NCBI GenBank assembly: GCA_900541335.1
Contig: UQJC01000015.1
Coordinates: 1-43,825, forward strand
Source of the DNA: an uncultured Prevotella sp.
Lineage (GTDB): Bacteria; Bacteroidota; Bacteroidia; Bacteroidales; Bacteroidaceae
Direction: 5' to 3'
DNA: 43,825 nt
Shown here: positions 1 through 8,863 of the stretch, one piece after another
Numbering within the stretch: position 1 is the first letter of the stretch
Layout: each line of letters opens with the position of its first letter
The notes under the pieces: generated by a model
Told to the model about the DNA's origin: nothing
Seen by the model: the letters and a program-made list of their open reading frames with translations, nothing else
The model's database searches: none
Translations under genes and position numbers: made by a program

Positions 1-60
1 TAATAGAATATATTTTCTGGCTTATCTCATCCTATCGGTGTACTATGTGTACCAATTTTT

Positions 61-92
61 TTTGTTCAACTAAAAAGGTGTGTATATATTTG
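61..92 (+). promoter_or_regulatory. Bacteroidetes-type promoter of the peptide locus
   Basis: TTTG at 61-64 and TATATTTG at 85-92 are separated by 20 bases and match the Bacteroidetes sigma-ABfr consensus (TTTG, about 19 bases, TAnnTTTG). Transcription would start near 99, about 25 bases before the first ATG at 124. This suggests that the peptide locus begins inside this window. The match is by eye only. Confidence 0.5.
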
Positions 93-123
93 CACTGATA
101 TTTTTAATAAAAGTATATCTATT

Positions 124-543
124 ATGGTTAACTTCAAATTCTTCAAGCCACTTGTTCTACTTGCTTTCCTTATTCCAATTTTCCCTGTGTCAGTAGATGA
201 TGGGCGGCTATAGTGGAAGCCTTCAAAACGAGATGTGAACATCGCATATGAACTTCCACAAGTATTTTTGTCTGGATGTACATTATGGAGTCAACTTAAT
301 AGTACGACGGAAGATATTCCCTATCAAGTAGTTGGCGAAGATATGGAAGTATTGTCAAACGGTTTTCTTTCTTGTAAAACAGGTACCCAGATTATCAATT
401 TAGATGAAGTGCAACGAGGTGCTTACTATCTATTGTTGATAGTAGGAGAGGAGATGTATGCTGCTTCTTTATCTTATCAGAATAAGTATAGTACTTTCAA
501 TCAGTCGGCATTCAAAGGATATGTTTGTTTTCTATTTGTATGA
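124..543 (+). pseudogene. Small secreted protein, interrupted by in-frame TAG
   Basis: ATG at 124 opens a typical signal peptide (MVNFKFFKPLVLLAFLIPIF) and hits TAG at 211-213. The same frame then stays open to the stop at 541-543, giving about 110 more residues without a signal of their own. Read through the TAG, the product is about 139 residues: a signal peptide followed by a short beta-rich domain with alternating polar and hydrophobic strands, ending in a GAYYLLLIVGEEMYAASLSY-like strand pair. This resembles the DUF3244-type small secreted proteins common in Bacteroidales, but the family assignment is weak. An intact 3' part could start at GTG 235, but it would be cytoplasmic. A nonsense change is the simplest reading; a sequencing error or a double frameshift is possible. 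It is first in the locus and its role there is unknown. Confidence 0.5.
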
Positions 544-568
544 ATTCATATTTTAAATATCAGTTCCA

Positions 569-1195
569 ATGACCATATATGATAAAATAGTTCATCAACT
601 GATGCTTCACAGTATGGATTTACCTAATGTCAGTCTGTATCATGGAAAGATGGGGATAGTGTTGGCTCTTTATTCCTATGCAACGCGTAAGCGGGATGAG
701 CATCTTAAGGAATATGCTTGGGACTTACTGCAAACTATCTATGACGAGCTTTCTGATACACTTCCTTATGGTATTGAATGGGGTTTGTCAGGAATCGGAG
801 TTGGTATTACTCTTCTTAAGAAGTATGGTGTTTTTGATGTCGATTTGAATGCTGTATTGGCGGATATAGACCAGCGTATCATGTCATATGATCCTCGTCG
901 ATTGACAGATTTCTCTTATCGTAGTGGAGTTACAGGTATTTATTACTATCTCTGGCTTCGTACTCAAGTGGAGTCACCAGTACAGACGTTCGATTCTGTA
1001 TACCTCAAAGAACTGTATCAAAATATACAAACACACGGTGTTTCAGTACATTGCCTCCATCATGAGAACTATTGGTATAATGAATTGGCTATTCCAGCGT
1101 GGTCTGTGAATGAGTATCCCAATCATCCACTTGATTTAGATGGGGGGATGTCCTATTTCCTGATTTCATTAATGCAGAGCAAAAGTCTCAGCTAA
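569..1195 (+). CDS. Short LanC-like protein of the peptide locus
   Basis: The 208-residue protein has repeated helical hairpins with Gly-rich turns as in LanC-like proteins: YHGKMGIVLAL near residue 25, GLSGIGVGITLL near 71, RSGVTGIYYYL near 118 and LDGGMSYFLI near 190. True LanC cyclases are about 400 residues and bind zinc through two Cys and a His (WCxG and CHG motifs). This protein is half that length, and the only Cys-His cluster (CLHH near 156) does not match. It is therefore probably not an active lanthionine cyclase. It could be a degenerate or scaffold protein that binds the precursor or the glycosyltransferase. It starts 25 bases after the broken gene and ends 13 bases before the glycosyltransferase, so it is probably in one transcript with them. 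LanC-like identity is fairly sure; function is unknown. Confidence 0.65.
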   Translation: MTIYDKIVHQLMLHSMDLPNVSLYHGKMGIVLALYSYATRKRDEHLKEYAWDLLQTIYDELSDTLPYGIEWGLSGIGVGITLLKKYGVFDVDLNAVLADIDQRIMSYDPRRLTDFSYRSGVTGIYYYLWLRTQVESPVQTFDSVYLKELYQNIQTHGVSVHCLHHENYWYNELAIPAWSVNEYPNHPLDLDGGMSYFLISLMQSKSLS

Positions 1196-1208
1196 ACCTA
1201 AGATTCTA

Positions 1209-2873
1209 ATGAATTATTACATCGTCAACAATGCAAGCCGAGCTGCTGCCTATGGTATAGGTACATACGTCAAGCAGTTGATTACAGTACTTCAAGCACT
1301 GTCGGAATATCCAATATATCTCATCGAATTATATGCAGAAGACAAAGATTTTACTGTTTTTACTGACGAATTAGGCATTACTCATTATCGAGTTCCGGCT
1401 CTCCCCTCTCAAATGGAGAGCGAAACGTATTGCCGTACGGTTGGGTATTTGCTTGCACCTTATATAGTTGATGGTGAACCTGCTATTTTTCACTTCAATT
1501 ACTTCCAGCATTATCCCTTGGCATTGTGGTTTAAGGCGCGTAATATCCACCATCGCATCCTTTTCTCGGTGCATTATTTTAATTGGTGCTTTGCCCTGAA
1601 TGGGAATCTCACGCAGTTTCGTCGTATTCTATTACAGGAAGACAGTGATATAGAAGACAAATATATTTCAATCAAGCAGGAGTATCGAGAGTGCCTGAAA
1701 TTTCTTCATCTAGCCGATCAAGTGATTGTGCTTTCAGTCTTCTGCCAACAGTTGTTACAGACAGATTACCACATTCAAGCCAACAAGATCGTCTTGATTT
1801 ACAATGGCTTGAAGGAAGAAATCACTGAAGATAACGACTTGTCGGCTACGTCACCCCAATCTGTAAACTCTTACGACAGTACATTGACAGGTATTCCTGT
1901 TTCCCCCTTTATTTTTTATGCAGGTCGCTTAGATGAAATTAAGGGAGTGAAGTATCTGATTCGTGCTTTTCATCAGGTACTTACGACACATCCAGACGCG
2001 CGGCTTGTCTTAGCTGGCAATGGTGATTTCAATACCTGTTTAGAAGAGTGTGAAGGTATTTGGGACAAGGTTACTTTTACGGGGCATATCAATGCACAAA
2101 GTCTAACCGCTTTTTACCGTCATGCTACGCTTGGTGTACTTCCATCCTTTCATGAACAATGTAGCTATACAGCCATTGAGTACATGATGCATGGTTTGCC
2201 CTTTGTAGGTACTGATTCCACAGGTCTTAGTGAAATGCTTAACGATGTTCCCCAATTGCGAGTCCATATAGACGAAGAAGCATTTGACGAGGCCGCCTTT
2301 GTTAATGAGTTGTCAACGAACATCTGTCAGCTTTTAGATGATGCTGCTTTGCGGCAATGCGTTTCCCAACAAATGCGTGCCAACTATCTGAGCCACTTTA
2401 CACTTCGACAGATGGAACAAGCCATACACCAGGTCATTGTCTCCCTCCTTCCTCACAGCCCGCTCTTGAGTGGTGAGATGTTGCAAGAGGTAGACATTTA
2501 CATGATGCGGCTTATCCATCAGCAACCTGATATAGACATGGATTTCTATGGCATGGCAGGTATCGGCGTTTATCTTTGGTGGAGATATCAGACCTTAAAG
2601 GGGACTGACGAGGAGATAATGCGTGCCAAAATAGGCGAATACCTTATTTACTATTTAGACTGGCTTTATGAAGAAGTGGTCAGTGAAGGGCTTACATCCT
2701 GTGTGCAAGAACTAGCCTTTACTTTACGTGAAATGGTGAATGAGCATTTCTACCCTTTACGCTGCATTCCTCTGACTGCTTTGTTGCATGGTTCTTCTAA
2801 CCAAGGTATCTGTTCCCCATCTCCCGTGGTAATATGGCAAAATGCTATGCGTATGATGAATACGAAGATTTAA
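1209..2873 (+). CDS. GT4-type glycosyltransferase, GG-Bacteroidales peptide system
   Basis: The 554-residue protein has a GT-B fold glycosyltransferase pattern. The N-terminal acceptor lobe has NNASRAAAYGIGTYVKQL at residues 8-25. The donor lobe has FYAGRLDEIKGVKYLIRAF near 236-255, and FHEQCSYTAIE near 315-324 supplies the EX7E nucleotide-sugar motif. This matches the glycosyltransferases found beside GG-Bacteroidales precursors (TIGR04157 type, from memory). Residues from about 425 to the end form an added helical region with YGMAGIGVYLWWRY, which looks like a LanC-type Gly-rich hairpin. The likely role is sugar transfer to the precursor core in the cytoplasm, but the acceptor is inferred from context only. 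It lies between the LanC-like gene and a second glycosyltransferase with gaps of 13 and 45 bases. Confidence 0.8.
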   Translation: MNYYIVNNASRAAAYGIGTYVKQLITVLQALSEYPIYLIELYAEDKDFTVFTDELGITHYRVPALPSQMESETYCRTVGYLLAPYIVDGEPAIFHFNYFQHYPLALWFKARNIHHRILFSVHYFNWCFALNGNLTQFRRILLQEDSDIEDKYISIKQEYRECLKFLHLADQVIVLSVFCQQLLQTDYHIQANKIVLIYNGLKEEITEDNDLSATSPQSVNSYDSTLTGIPVSPFIFYAGRLDEIKGVKYLIRAFHQVLTTHPDARLVLAGNGDFNTCLEECEGIWDKVTFTGHINAQSLTAFYRHATLGVLPSFHEQCSYTAIEYMMHGLPFVGTDSTGLSEMLNDVPQLRVHIDEEAFDEAAFVNELSTNICQLLDDAALRQCVSQQMRANYLSHFTLRQMEQAIHQVIVSLLPHSPLLSGEMLQEVDIYMMRLIHQQPDIDMDFYGMAGIGVYLWWRYQTLKGTDEEIMRAKIGEYLIYYLDWLYEEVVSEGLTSCVQELAFTLREMVNEHFYPLRCIPLTALLHGSSNQGICSPSPVVIWQNAMRMMNTKI

Positions 2874-2918
2874 GCATTGCCAACAGCCATCGGAAAGTTC
2901 ATCCATGATTCAAACGAC

Positions 2919-3695
2919 ATGAAAACTCCTTCCTTATCAATACTACTTCCCGTCCGCATTGACAATGAGGAACGACTTGCCAATCTCAAGGCGGTACTAA
3001 ACTGGATTGTCGCGTTAGATTGTCCCGTTTTAGTACTTGAAGCCTCGGCTACCCCTCAGCTGGCAGAATGGCTTCAGACTCATTCACGTGTGGAGTATTA
3101 CTATGTACATGACGACAGTCCTGTCTTTCATCGCACGAAATACATAAACCGACTTCTTCAGCAAGCTGTTACGCGCTATGTTGCGGTGTGGGATGCCGAT
3201 ATCATCTTACCACTTCATCAAGTGGAGCAAACCCTTCAGTTAATGGAGCGTGAATCACTCGTCATGGTTTATCCGTATTCGGGTATTTTCTCCATGCTTT
3301 CTGCCGAACGTTCCGAACGTTTCCGCAAGCACTTGTCACTTTCGGCTATACCCTCAGCGGGTATTACAAGTTTGATGGGACGGCGCGCCTGTGGAGGAGT
3401 CTATTTCGTCAACCGTTCTGCTTATTTGGCTTTGGGCGGAGAAAACGAACGCTATGATGGTTGGGGACCTGAGGATGCCGAACGGCTGCGGCGTATGCAG
3501 ATTATGGGTGTCAAGGTTGCCTGGTTGTCCGAAGGTAAACTCTATCATCTTTACCATCATCGTAATCCTCAGCAGGAAGGTGATAATTGCCCGCAGTTAA
3601 TTCGAATGCGGCAGGAGTTTATTCATGAATGTAGTATGGATAAAGAGGCCATGTCTGCCTATATTCGCCAGACATTATTACCTCAATTCCTTTGA
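2919..3695 (+). CDS. GT2 family glycosyltransferase with galactosyltransferase C-terminal motif
   Basis: The 258-residue protein has a GT-A fold: LSILLPVRIDNEERLANL at the N-terminus, a DxD-type metal site (WDADIILP, near residue 93), and a C-terminal acceptor-side motif (GGVYFVNRSAYLALGG then YDGWGPEDAERLRRM) typical of the N-terminal galactosyltransferase C region (Glyco_transf_7C). The ATG at 2919 is preferred over a TTG at 2877 because the protein there starts directly at the first beta strand. It follows the GT4 gene by 45 bases. Two glycosyltransferases in a row suggest a disaccharide or two sites on the peptide. That is inference; the sugar and acceptor cannot be read from sequence. 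Confidence 0.82.
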   Translation: MKTPSLSILLPVRIDNEERLANLKAVLNWIVALDCPVLVLEASATPQLAEWLQTHSRVEYYYVHDDSPVFHRTKYINRLLQQAVTRYVAVWDADIILPLHQVEQTLQLMERESLVMVYPYSGIFSMLSAERSERFRKHLSLSAIPSAGITSLMGRRACGGVYFVNRSAYLALGGENERYDGWGPEDAERLRRMQIMGVKVAWLSEGKLYHLYHHRNPQQEGDNCPQLIRMRQEFIHECSMDKEAMSAYIRQTLLPQFL

Positions 3696-3740
3696 GTGAA
3701 GAATTTGTTTTTTTATGAGGATTATAATTTTAAGAAAAGC

Positions 3741-3811
3741 AGCAACCGAAGCACTACGTTGCTGGGAGCGTCTTCTACTGCTAAGAAGGAGCGGACGGAG
3801 CAGTGTGATGG
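3741..3811 (+). promoter_or_regulatory. Structured RNA-like leader element, copy 1
   Basis: A perfect 6-bp stem, AGCAAC (3741-3746) with GTTGCT (3758-3763), closes the 11-base loop CGAAGCACTAC. It is followed by GGGAGCG, a variable stretch, and then a second conserved block ending GGAGCAGTGTGATGG at 3811. CACT in the loop could pair with AGTG in the second block (pseudoknot). The element ends 22 bases before the precursor ATG at 3834. The same loop, tail and spacing recur at 8864 and 15680, with stem bases changed in a compensating way. Its position suggests control of translation start or RNA stability of the precursor message. It matches no riboswitch class I recognise. Confidence 0.6.
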
Positions 3812-3833
3812 TTTTACCAGTGAAATACTTCCT

Positions 3834-4082
3834 ATGAAGAAGCTTAAAAAGTTTGTTGTACAGAGTACCAGCTTGCTAACGCGTGAAGAAATGGCACTAA
3901 TTCAGGGTGGTGCGAATCTTTATTTGTTAGACAACTGTGGTGCGAATGACAGAGACAAATCCTGTGTCTACGGTTTGTATGACACTCCTTATGGTCAAAC
4001 TATTGTCCCTGGGGTTTGTCAAGTAAAGTATGAAGCTTATCATGGCTATATCATACCTGTAGGTTTCTGTGCCAAGCCTTAA
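3834..4082 (+). CDS. GG-Bacteroidales peptide precursor 1
   Basis: The 82-residue precursor has a 26-residue leader that begins MKKLKKF and ends LTREEMALIQGG, the double-glycine form cut by C39 peptidases (GG-Bacteroidales natural product precursor, TIGR04149 type). The 56-residue core has four Cys at core positions 9, 18, 36 and 53 (CX8C, X17, X16) and many Tyr and Gly residues. The frame stays open upstream to 3696, but that part runs through the structured element, so ATG 3834 is chosen. The core would carry two disulfides made by the VKOR fusion and perhaps sugars from the two upstream glycosyltransferases. It could be a bacteriocin or a signal peptide; activity is unknown. Confidence 0.85.
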   Translation: MKKLKKFVVQSTSLLTREEMALIQGGANLYLLDNCGANDRDKSCVYGLYDTPYGQTIVPGVCQVKYEAYHGYIIPVGFCAKP

Positions 4083-4147
4083 ACTCTCAGGGGGGCTTAG
4101 GTTAATCCTCTGACGGATTTAATCAATAGGAACGCTCTCCTTTCAAC

Positions 4148-4180
4148 ACTCTCCCCATATATAAACGTGTGGGGAGAGTC
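4148..4180 (+). terminator. Hairpin after precursor 1
   Basis: ACTCTCCCCA (4148-4157) pairs perfectly with TGGGGAGAGT (4170-4179), leaving a 12-base loop. There is no long U run after it. It probably acts as a partial terminator or as a 3' stabiliser, making precursor RNA more abundant than the downstream barrel message. Confidence 0.65.
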
Positions 4181-4328
4181 TTACTCAATACACGTTATAG
4201 GCTGGTTCTATTAATTATCAGTTGATAAGTTGAAGAGTTTATGTTGAAAGTCATTGGTTTGATGAATAAATTTTTAAACTCCCAAACTGTAATTCATAGA
4301 ACACCTTTATACTTAATAATACACATTA

Positions 4329-7136
4329 ATGAAGAAGCTTAAGATATTCCTTTTTATGTGTTTTGCCATGATTGGCTATAGTCCTCTTGTCGCCCAAGAG
4401 GTAGAGCTGGTTGGCGAGATAGAGGATGAATTTTTGAAACTCCCACTCATAGGAGTCAAGGTGAGTGTGTTCGATGAGCAAAATAAAGTAGTGGTTGACA
4501 GTGCGGGTACTTATATTTTCCTTACGCCTACTTATCAACCTGATAAAGTCCTGTATTCCGCCAAGGTGCCAGGGGGCAACCGCAAGTATCGTTTGCGGGC
4601 GACCCGTCGGGGGTACACCACGGTGTGGAAAGACGTGACATTGACCGATTCACTTCAGGGAGAAGTCTGGCAGCCAGTTCTCCGTTTGCGTAAAGAACAC
4701 GATCAGCGATTAGGCGAAGCGGTTGTCACGGCTACCAAAATCAAGATGTACCACAAAGGGGACACGCTTGTTTATAATGCCGATGCCTTTAAATTGCCTG
4801 ACGGTTCGCGCCTCGATGCTTTGATTCATCAAATGCCCGGAGTGACGATGAACGAACACGGTGAAATTTTCGTCAACGGACGCAAGATTGACGAACTGCT
4901 ACTCGGTTCGCGAAGTTTTATGCGAGGAAACAAGAAGGTACTACTTGAAAACCTGCCCTATTACACGGTAAAGAATATCAAGGTCTACGAGCAACAGTCC
5001 GATCGCAGTCAGGCCTTGGGCTATGACGTAGACCCCCGAAAGTATGTCATGGACGTTCACCTCAAGAACGAATACACACGAGGCTACATCGCCAATCTGG
5101 AGGCTGCTGCCGGCACACGCAAACGCTGGATGGGACGTGCCTTCTTATTGGGATTCTCTGACCAATGGCGTTATGCAGTCATGGCCAATTCGAACAATGT
5201 GAACGAAACGCGTCACTTGGGTCAGATGGGCTATTGGTCGCCCGCCTTGCTTCCGCAATCGCTCGTTACTACTCACAGCGGAGCTATCGACGTGGACTAC
5301 CAGTCCAAGGATAAGCGCATGAAGAACAACCTCAACGCGTCCTTTACATCCACCGAAACAGAGGCAGAAATGCGCCAACGCAACGAACTCTTTCTTGAAG
5401 GGTTACGTCCTCTTTCTACTTACCATAGACAGACAAACGATAAGAACAAGGCTGTCAATGTATCAAACAAATGGTCGTACAATCATCGTTTCTCACTTAC
5501 CTCTCAGACCGACTTCAAGTTTACCAAAGAAAACGGTTGGGCTCAATCGCTTTACGAACAACGCGATAATCAAGACTTCACCGTGAGTCGTCGGGAACAT
5601 GGATTCAACCATGAGCGTAACTGGATTTTCAACGAGCAACTTTGGGGTAGTGTGAACTTCAATCGAGCGAAACAACGCTACCTTAACTATTCGCTTCTCG
5701 TCTTCCACGACCAGCGGGAAGCGTGGAAAGCAGATCGTTTTGAATTACAGCAGTCTTCATCAGTATCGCCTTCCGCCAGCCATAACACAAGCGATGTCAG
5801 TCACCACGCTACAACGGTTCATGCGAGTGCATCTGTTGTTTTCGATAATCTTTGGAAAAATACGAGTCTGAACCTCTCCGACAATCTTACTTGGTACAAG
5901 GACTATGACCGCGACTATCTCTATCATCCCGATACACTGGCTTCGCCTTCGCAACTTGACCTTCTGCAGGCTATAACCGACCGCGACAATTCCTATGTCA
6001 GCCGTCGCCACAAAATCCGCAACAGCCTTGACATTGGGCTTAGGCATAAAGGTCGTTACAAGATGAGTCCCAAGATGCCCGTTGACATCGTATATGACAT
6101 TTGGTCGTTGGGGGTTAACCTTCCTTATACCCATGAGTCGCTTGACTATATGCGTGGAGCTATTGATACGGTGCTTGACCGTTCGCACTTTTATGCAGAT
6201 CCCTATCTCTCGTTGCGCTACGTGTCAAACCATCGCCGTCACGACCTCACGTTCAACGCGAAATATTCGCGCCGTCCTGTAGACTTGCTTCATCGTGTCG
6301 ATTTTCGTGATGACCGCCAGCCGCTTGTTGTCAAGTTGGGCAATCCGCACTTGAAGGACAACCTCTTGACCGAACTTCGTTTGGGTTACACCCTCCGCCC
6401 GAACAAGTACCAGCAAAATCTGCATGCCGAAGCCGCCTTTGATTTCCATCATCGCGACGTTGCACAATCTGTCCGCTATAATCCGACTTCGGGAGTCTAC
6501 ACCTATCAGCCGGTTAACGTGAAGGGCAGTCACCGCTCCGCACTCAAGGTAGACTATGTGCGTTCGCTCGACCAGAAAAATCGCTGGACCTGGCAATTGC
6601 AAACCGAGGCCAACTACCACCACGCCCTCGACCACACGATGCTCTCCGATGCTACCCACAGTGAAGTGCAGGCGGTCAACACGACTACTCTCCACGGCGG
6701 CACCTACGTGCAATACAGTCAAGGCGCATTCAATGTGCGTGCAGTCGGCAACTTGAAGTGGCATCATTCGACCGGCAAAATGCGTGATTTTACCTCGCTC
6801 AATGCCTGGGATTACCAGTACGGCGCATCAGCCCGCTACACCCTGCCCGTTATCCACACGACGCTGGCCGTCGACGCGATGATGTACAGCCGTCGTGGCT
6901 ATGGCAGTGCAGCATTCAATACCGATGATTTTGTACTCAACGCTTCGCTCAGCCAGTCCTTCCTCAAGGGCAAGCTGATAGCCAAGGTCGAAGCCTTCGA
7001 TGTGCTTCACCAGCTTTCGAATGTGCAATATGCCGTCAACGCCCAGGGCCGCACCGAGACGTGGACACGCTCTCTCCCCAATTACGTGATGTTTCACCTC
7101 GCATTCCAATTTAACCGCAGCCCGAAACGACTGTAA
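4329..7136 (+). CDS. TonB-dependent-receptor-like outer-membrane barrel 1
   Basis: The 935-residue protein has a signal peptide ending VAQ near residue 23 and an Ig-like N-terminal domain (EVELVGEIEDEFLKLPLIGV onward, to about 125). A plug-like region follows: LGEAVVTATKIKMYHKGDTL near 132, then QMPGVTMNEHGEIFVNGRKI near 170. A long beta-barrel runs to the C-terminus, rich in alternating aromatic strands and ending NRSPKRL. This is the Bacteroidetes outer-membrane barrel architecture related to TonB receptors; no SusD partner is nearby. It is clearly similar to the barrel at 16131 and less so to that at 9360. It follows precursor 1, so it may be the matching exporter, uptake receptor or immunity protein; the sequence does not decide which. 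Confidence 0.8.
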   Translation: MKKLKIFLFMCFAMIGYSPLVAQEVELVGEIEDEFLKLPLIGVKVSVFDEQNKVVVDSAGTYIFLTPTYQPDKVLYSAKVPGGNRKYRLRATRRGYTTVWKDVTLTDSLQGEVWQPVLRLRKEHDQRLGEAVVTATKIKMYHKGDTLVYNADAFKLPDGSRLDALIHQMPGVTMNEHGEIFVNGRKIDELLLGSRSFMRGNKKVLLENLPYYTVKNIKVYEQQSDRSQALGYDVDPRKYVMDVHLKNEYTRGYIANLEAAAGTRKRWMGRAFLLGFSDQWRYAVMANSNNVNETRHLGQMGYWSPALLPQSLVTTHSGAIDVDYQSKDKRMKNNLNASFTSTETEAEMRQRNELFLEGLRPLSTYHRQTNDKNKAVNVSNKWSYNHRFSLTSQTDFKFTKENGWAQSLYEQRDNQDFTVSRREHGFNHERNWIFNEQLWGSVNFNRAKQRYLNYSLLVFHDQREAWKADRFELQQSSSVSPSASHNTSDVSHHATTVHASASVVFDNLWKNTSLNLSDNLTWYKDYDRDYLYHPDTLASPSQLDLLQAITDRDNSYVSRRHKIRNSLDIGLRHKGRYKMSPKMPVDIVYDIWSLGVNLPYTHESLDYMRGAIDTVLDRSHFYADPYLSLRYVSNHRRHDLTFNAKYSRRPVDLLHRVDFRDDRQPLVVKLGNPHLKDNLLTELRLGYTLRPNKYQQNLHAEAAFDFHHRDVAQSVRYNPTSGVYTYQPVNVKGSHRSALKVDYVRSLDQKNRWTWQLQTEANYHHALDHTMLSDATHSEVQAVNTTTLHGGTYVQYSQGAFNVRAVGNLKWHHSTGKMRDFTSLNAWDYQYGASARYTLPVIHTTLAVDAMMYSRRGYGSAAFNTDDFVLNASLSQSFLKGKLIAKVEAFDVLHQLSNVQYAVNAQGRTETWTRSLPNYVMFHLAFQFNRSPKRL

Positions 7137-7168
7137 ACAGTAAGATTTGAAACATTAGAAGGAATGTT

Positions 7169-7205
7169 CCCCTCCGCATAGAGCTATTGGATATTTGCGG
7201 AGGGG
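7169..7205 (+). terminator. Hairpin between barrel 1 and the VKOR fusion
   Basis: CCCCTCCGCA (7169-7178) pairs perfectly with TGCGGAGGGG (7196-7205) around a 17-base loop. There is no U run, so it may only attenuate. A possible TTG start at 7195 lies inside this stem, which is why ATG 7234 is preferred for the next gene. Confidence 0.55.
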
Positions 7206-7233
7206 GCATGATAACAACTTCCTCTACGCTCTT

Positions 7234-8799
7234 ATGAATATTTTTGAAATATTTCTCCAGTCACTTGGCGTACCATATACTCCAACTTATACAGCTCAGC
7301 GTTATATGACCCATCCTCATCGAGACAATCTGTTAGGATTGTGGCAACTGTCGCGTGATTATGGTATCCATACACAGGGAGTAACCATTACGAATAGAAG
7401 TATCGAAGAAGTATCACTTCCTTCTATTCTTCATCTTTCTGATCACTTTGTTGTATTGACTGACTGGGATGAGCAATATGCTTATTATACAGATACCCAT
7501 ACCCCCCATCGGGTTACGCTTCAGGAGCTAAAGTCACAATGGTCTGGAAGTGCCTTGATAGTGACGGATGATAAGGATGCCTGTGAGCCTCAATATGAAA
7601 TTCACCAACGCAAAGAGCGCATACGTTTGATGCAACAAGGCGGCAGTCTTGCTGCTATCGTTCTTTTGGTCGGTGGTTTGCTCTTACGACTGTTGCTACA
7701 GGGCAATATGTTGCTTGCATTGTGGAGTATACTCGACCTTATGGGGATAGTTGTCTGTTTTTTCTTGCTTCAGAAGCAGGTTCGCAGTCATAGTCATTGG
7801 GGTGACAAAGTTTGTTCCCTCTTTCATCAAAAAGACTGCAATGCCGTTCTTCACTCCGACCATGCTCAATGGGGTGGCTTCACTTGGAGTGAAATAGGAG
7901 GCGCCTATTTTGTAGTACACCTCTGTTGGAGTTTTACAGCGATTCCTTCGGCTATTTCTATTCTGTCAGTCATTGGAGTGGTTACCCTGCTTTTTAGTGT
8001 TTGGAGTGTATGGTATCAAGCATTTGTTGTTCGTCAATGGTGCGTACTTTGCCTCTTTGTGCAAGTTGTTATCCTGCTTCAATTTTTGGCTGGTTGCTTT
8101 TTCTCCACAGCATCATTATTCCCCACTCCTAATTTTATCCATCTGTTAGCAACAGGCGGTGCCTGGTTGCTTTGTCTCTTACCTGCCACCTACGTCGCTC
8201 ACTGGGTGGCTGCTCATTGGAGTGCTGAGGTGCAAGCACAATCAACAGCACATAGCTATGCATCGCTCAAGTTTGACAGCAGTGTGTGTCGCCATCTGCT
8301 CCATCAAGGTGTACCCGCCACGGAATTAGCTTCCTCCACCATACTGTTGGGTAATTCTAAGGCCACTATTCGCCTTACCGTATTGACCAACCCCCATTGC
8401 AACCCTTGTGCCCGTCTTCATCCCATACTCGACGACTTGCTCGAAAGACAAGGAAAAACGGTTTGCTTGCAATACGTATTCTGTTCCTTCAACGAGACTT
8501 TGCTTCCAAGTGTTCGTTTGCTTATTGCTGCTTATCAGCAGTGTGACGCTCAAACTGCCCGACGCATCTTTGCTGATTGGTATGCAGAAGGAAAAAATGA
8601 TACGGCGGCCTTTGAAAAGCGTTACCCCTATCTGAATATCGAGTCGGAAGCAGTTGAGTCAGAGCTGAATCGTCACCTTCAATGGCGTGAGACCAGTGGT
8701 TATACCTCAACTCCTACCATTCTTATCAATGGATACCCTTTACCTCAAGCCTATCAGTGGGAAGACTTAGCAGATTTCATTGATGCGCTTTCGGAATAA
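7234..8799 (+). CDS. C39-like / VKOR / thioredoxin fusion, disulfide-forming membrane protein
   Basis: This 521-residue protein has three parts. Residues 1 to about 115 resemble a C39 peptidase fold: GLWQLSRDYGIHTQGV, then HLSDHFVVLTDW holding the conserved His. The N-terminal CGP(S/T)C active-site segment is missing, so it should bind rather than cut leaders. A VKOR domain follows with several membrane segments, loop Cys near residues 193 and 201, and the redox motif CVLC near 269. The C-terminal domain is a DsbA/thioredoxin fold with CNPC near 388 and cis-Pro in TSTPTIL. VKOR fusions of this sort oxidise their own thioredoxin partner using quinone and then form disulfides outside the cytoplasm. 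With three four-Cys cores in the locus, its likely substrates are the precursors. Confidence 0.85.
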   Translation: MNIFEIFLQSLGVPYTPTYTAQRYMTHPHRDNLLGLWQLSRDYGIHTQGVTITNRSIEEVSLPSILHLSDHFVVLTDWDEQYAYYTDTHTPHRVTLQELKSQWSGSALIVTDDKDACEPQYEIHQRKERIRLMQQGGSLAAIVLLVGGLLLRLLLQGNMLLALWSILDLMGIVVCFFLLQKQVRSHSHWGDKVCSLFHQKDCNAVLHSDHAQWGGFTWSEIGGAYFVVHLCWSFTAIPSAISILSVIGVVTLLFSVWSVWYQAFVVRQWCVLCLFVQVVILLQFLAGCFFSTASLFPTPNFIHLLATGGAWLLCLLPATYVAHWVAAHWSAEVQAQSTAHSYASLKFDSSVCRHLLHQGVPATELASSTILLGNSKATIRLTVLTNPHCNPCARLHPILDDLLERQGKTVCLQYVFCSFNETLLPSVRLLIAAYQQCDAQTARRIFADWYAEGKNDTAAFEKRYPYLNIESEAVESELNRHLQWRETSGYTSTPTILINGYPLPQAYQWEDLADFIDALSE

Positions 8800-8863
8800 A
8801 ACTGTAAATCAAAATCCTTACTCGTTCTTTATGAAGATATGCATATCACTCTATAAAAAATGC

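Noticed and set aside
569..1195. Active lanthionine cyclase and lanthipeptide products
   Set aside because: The LanC-like protein is short and lacks the zinc Cys/Cys/His set, and no LanB/LanM-type dehydratase is in the window.
3696..3833. N-terminal extension of precursor 1
   Set aside because: It would translate the structured leader element; the other two precursors begin at the MKKLK start.
6225..6767. 180-residue frame opposite barrel 1
   Set aside because: Antisense shadow of a long outer-membrane barrel gene.
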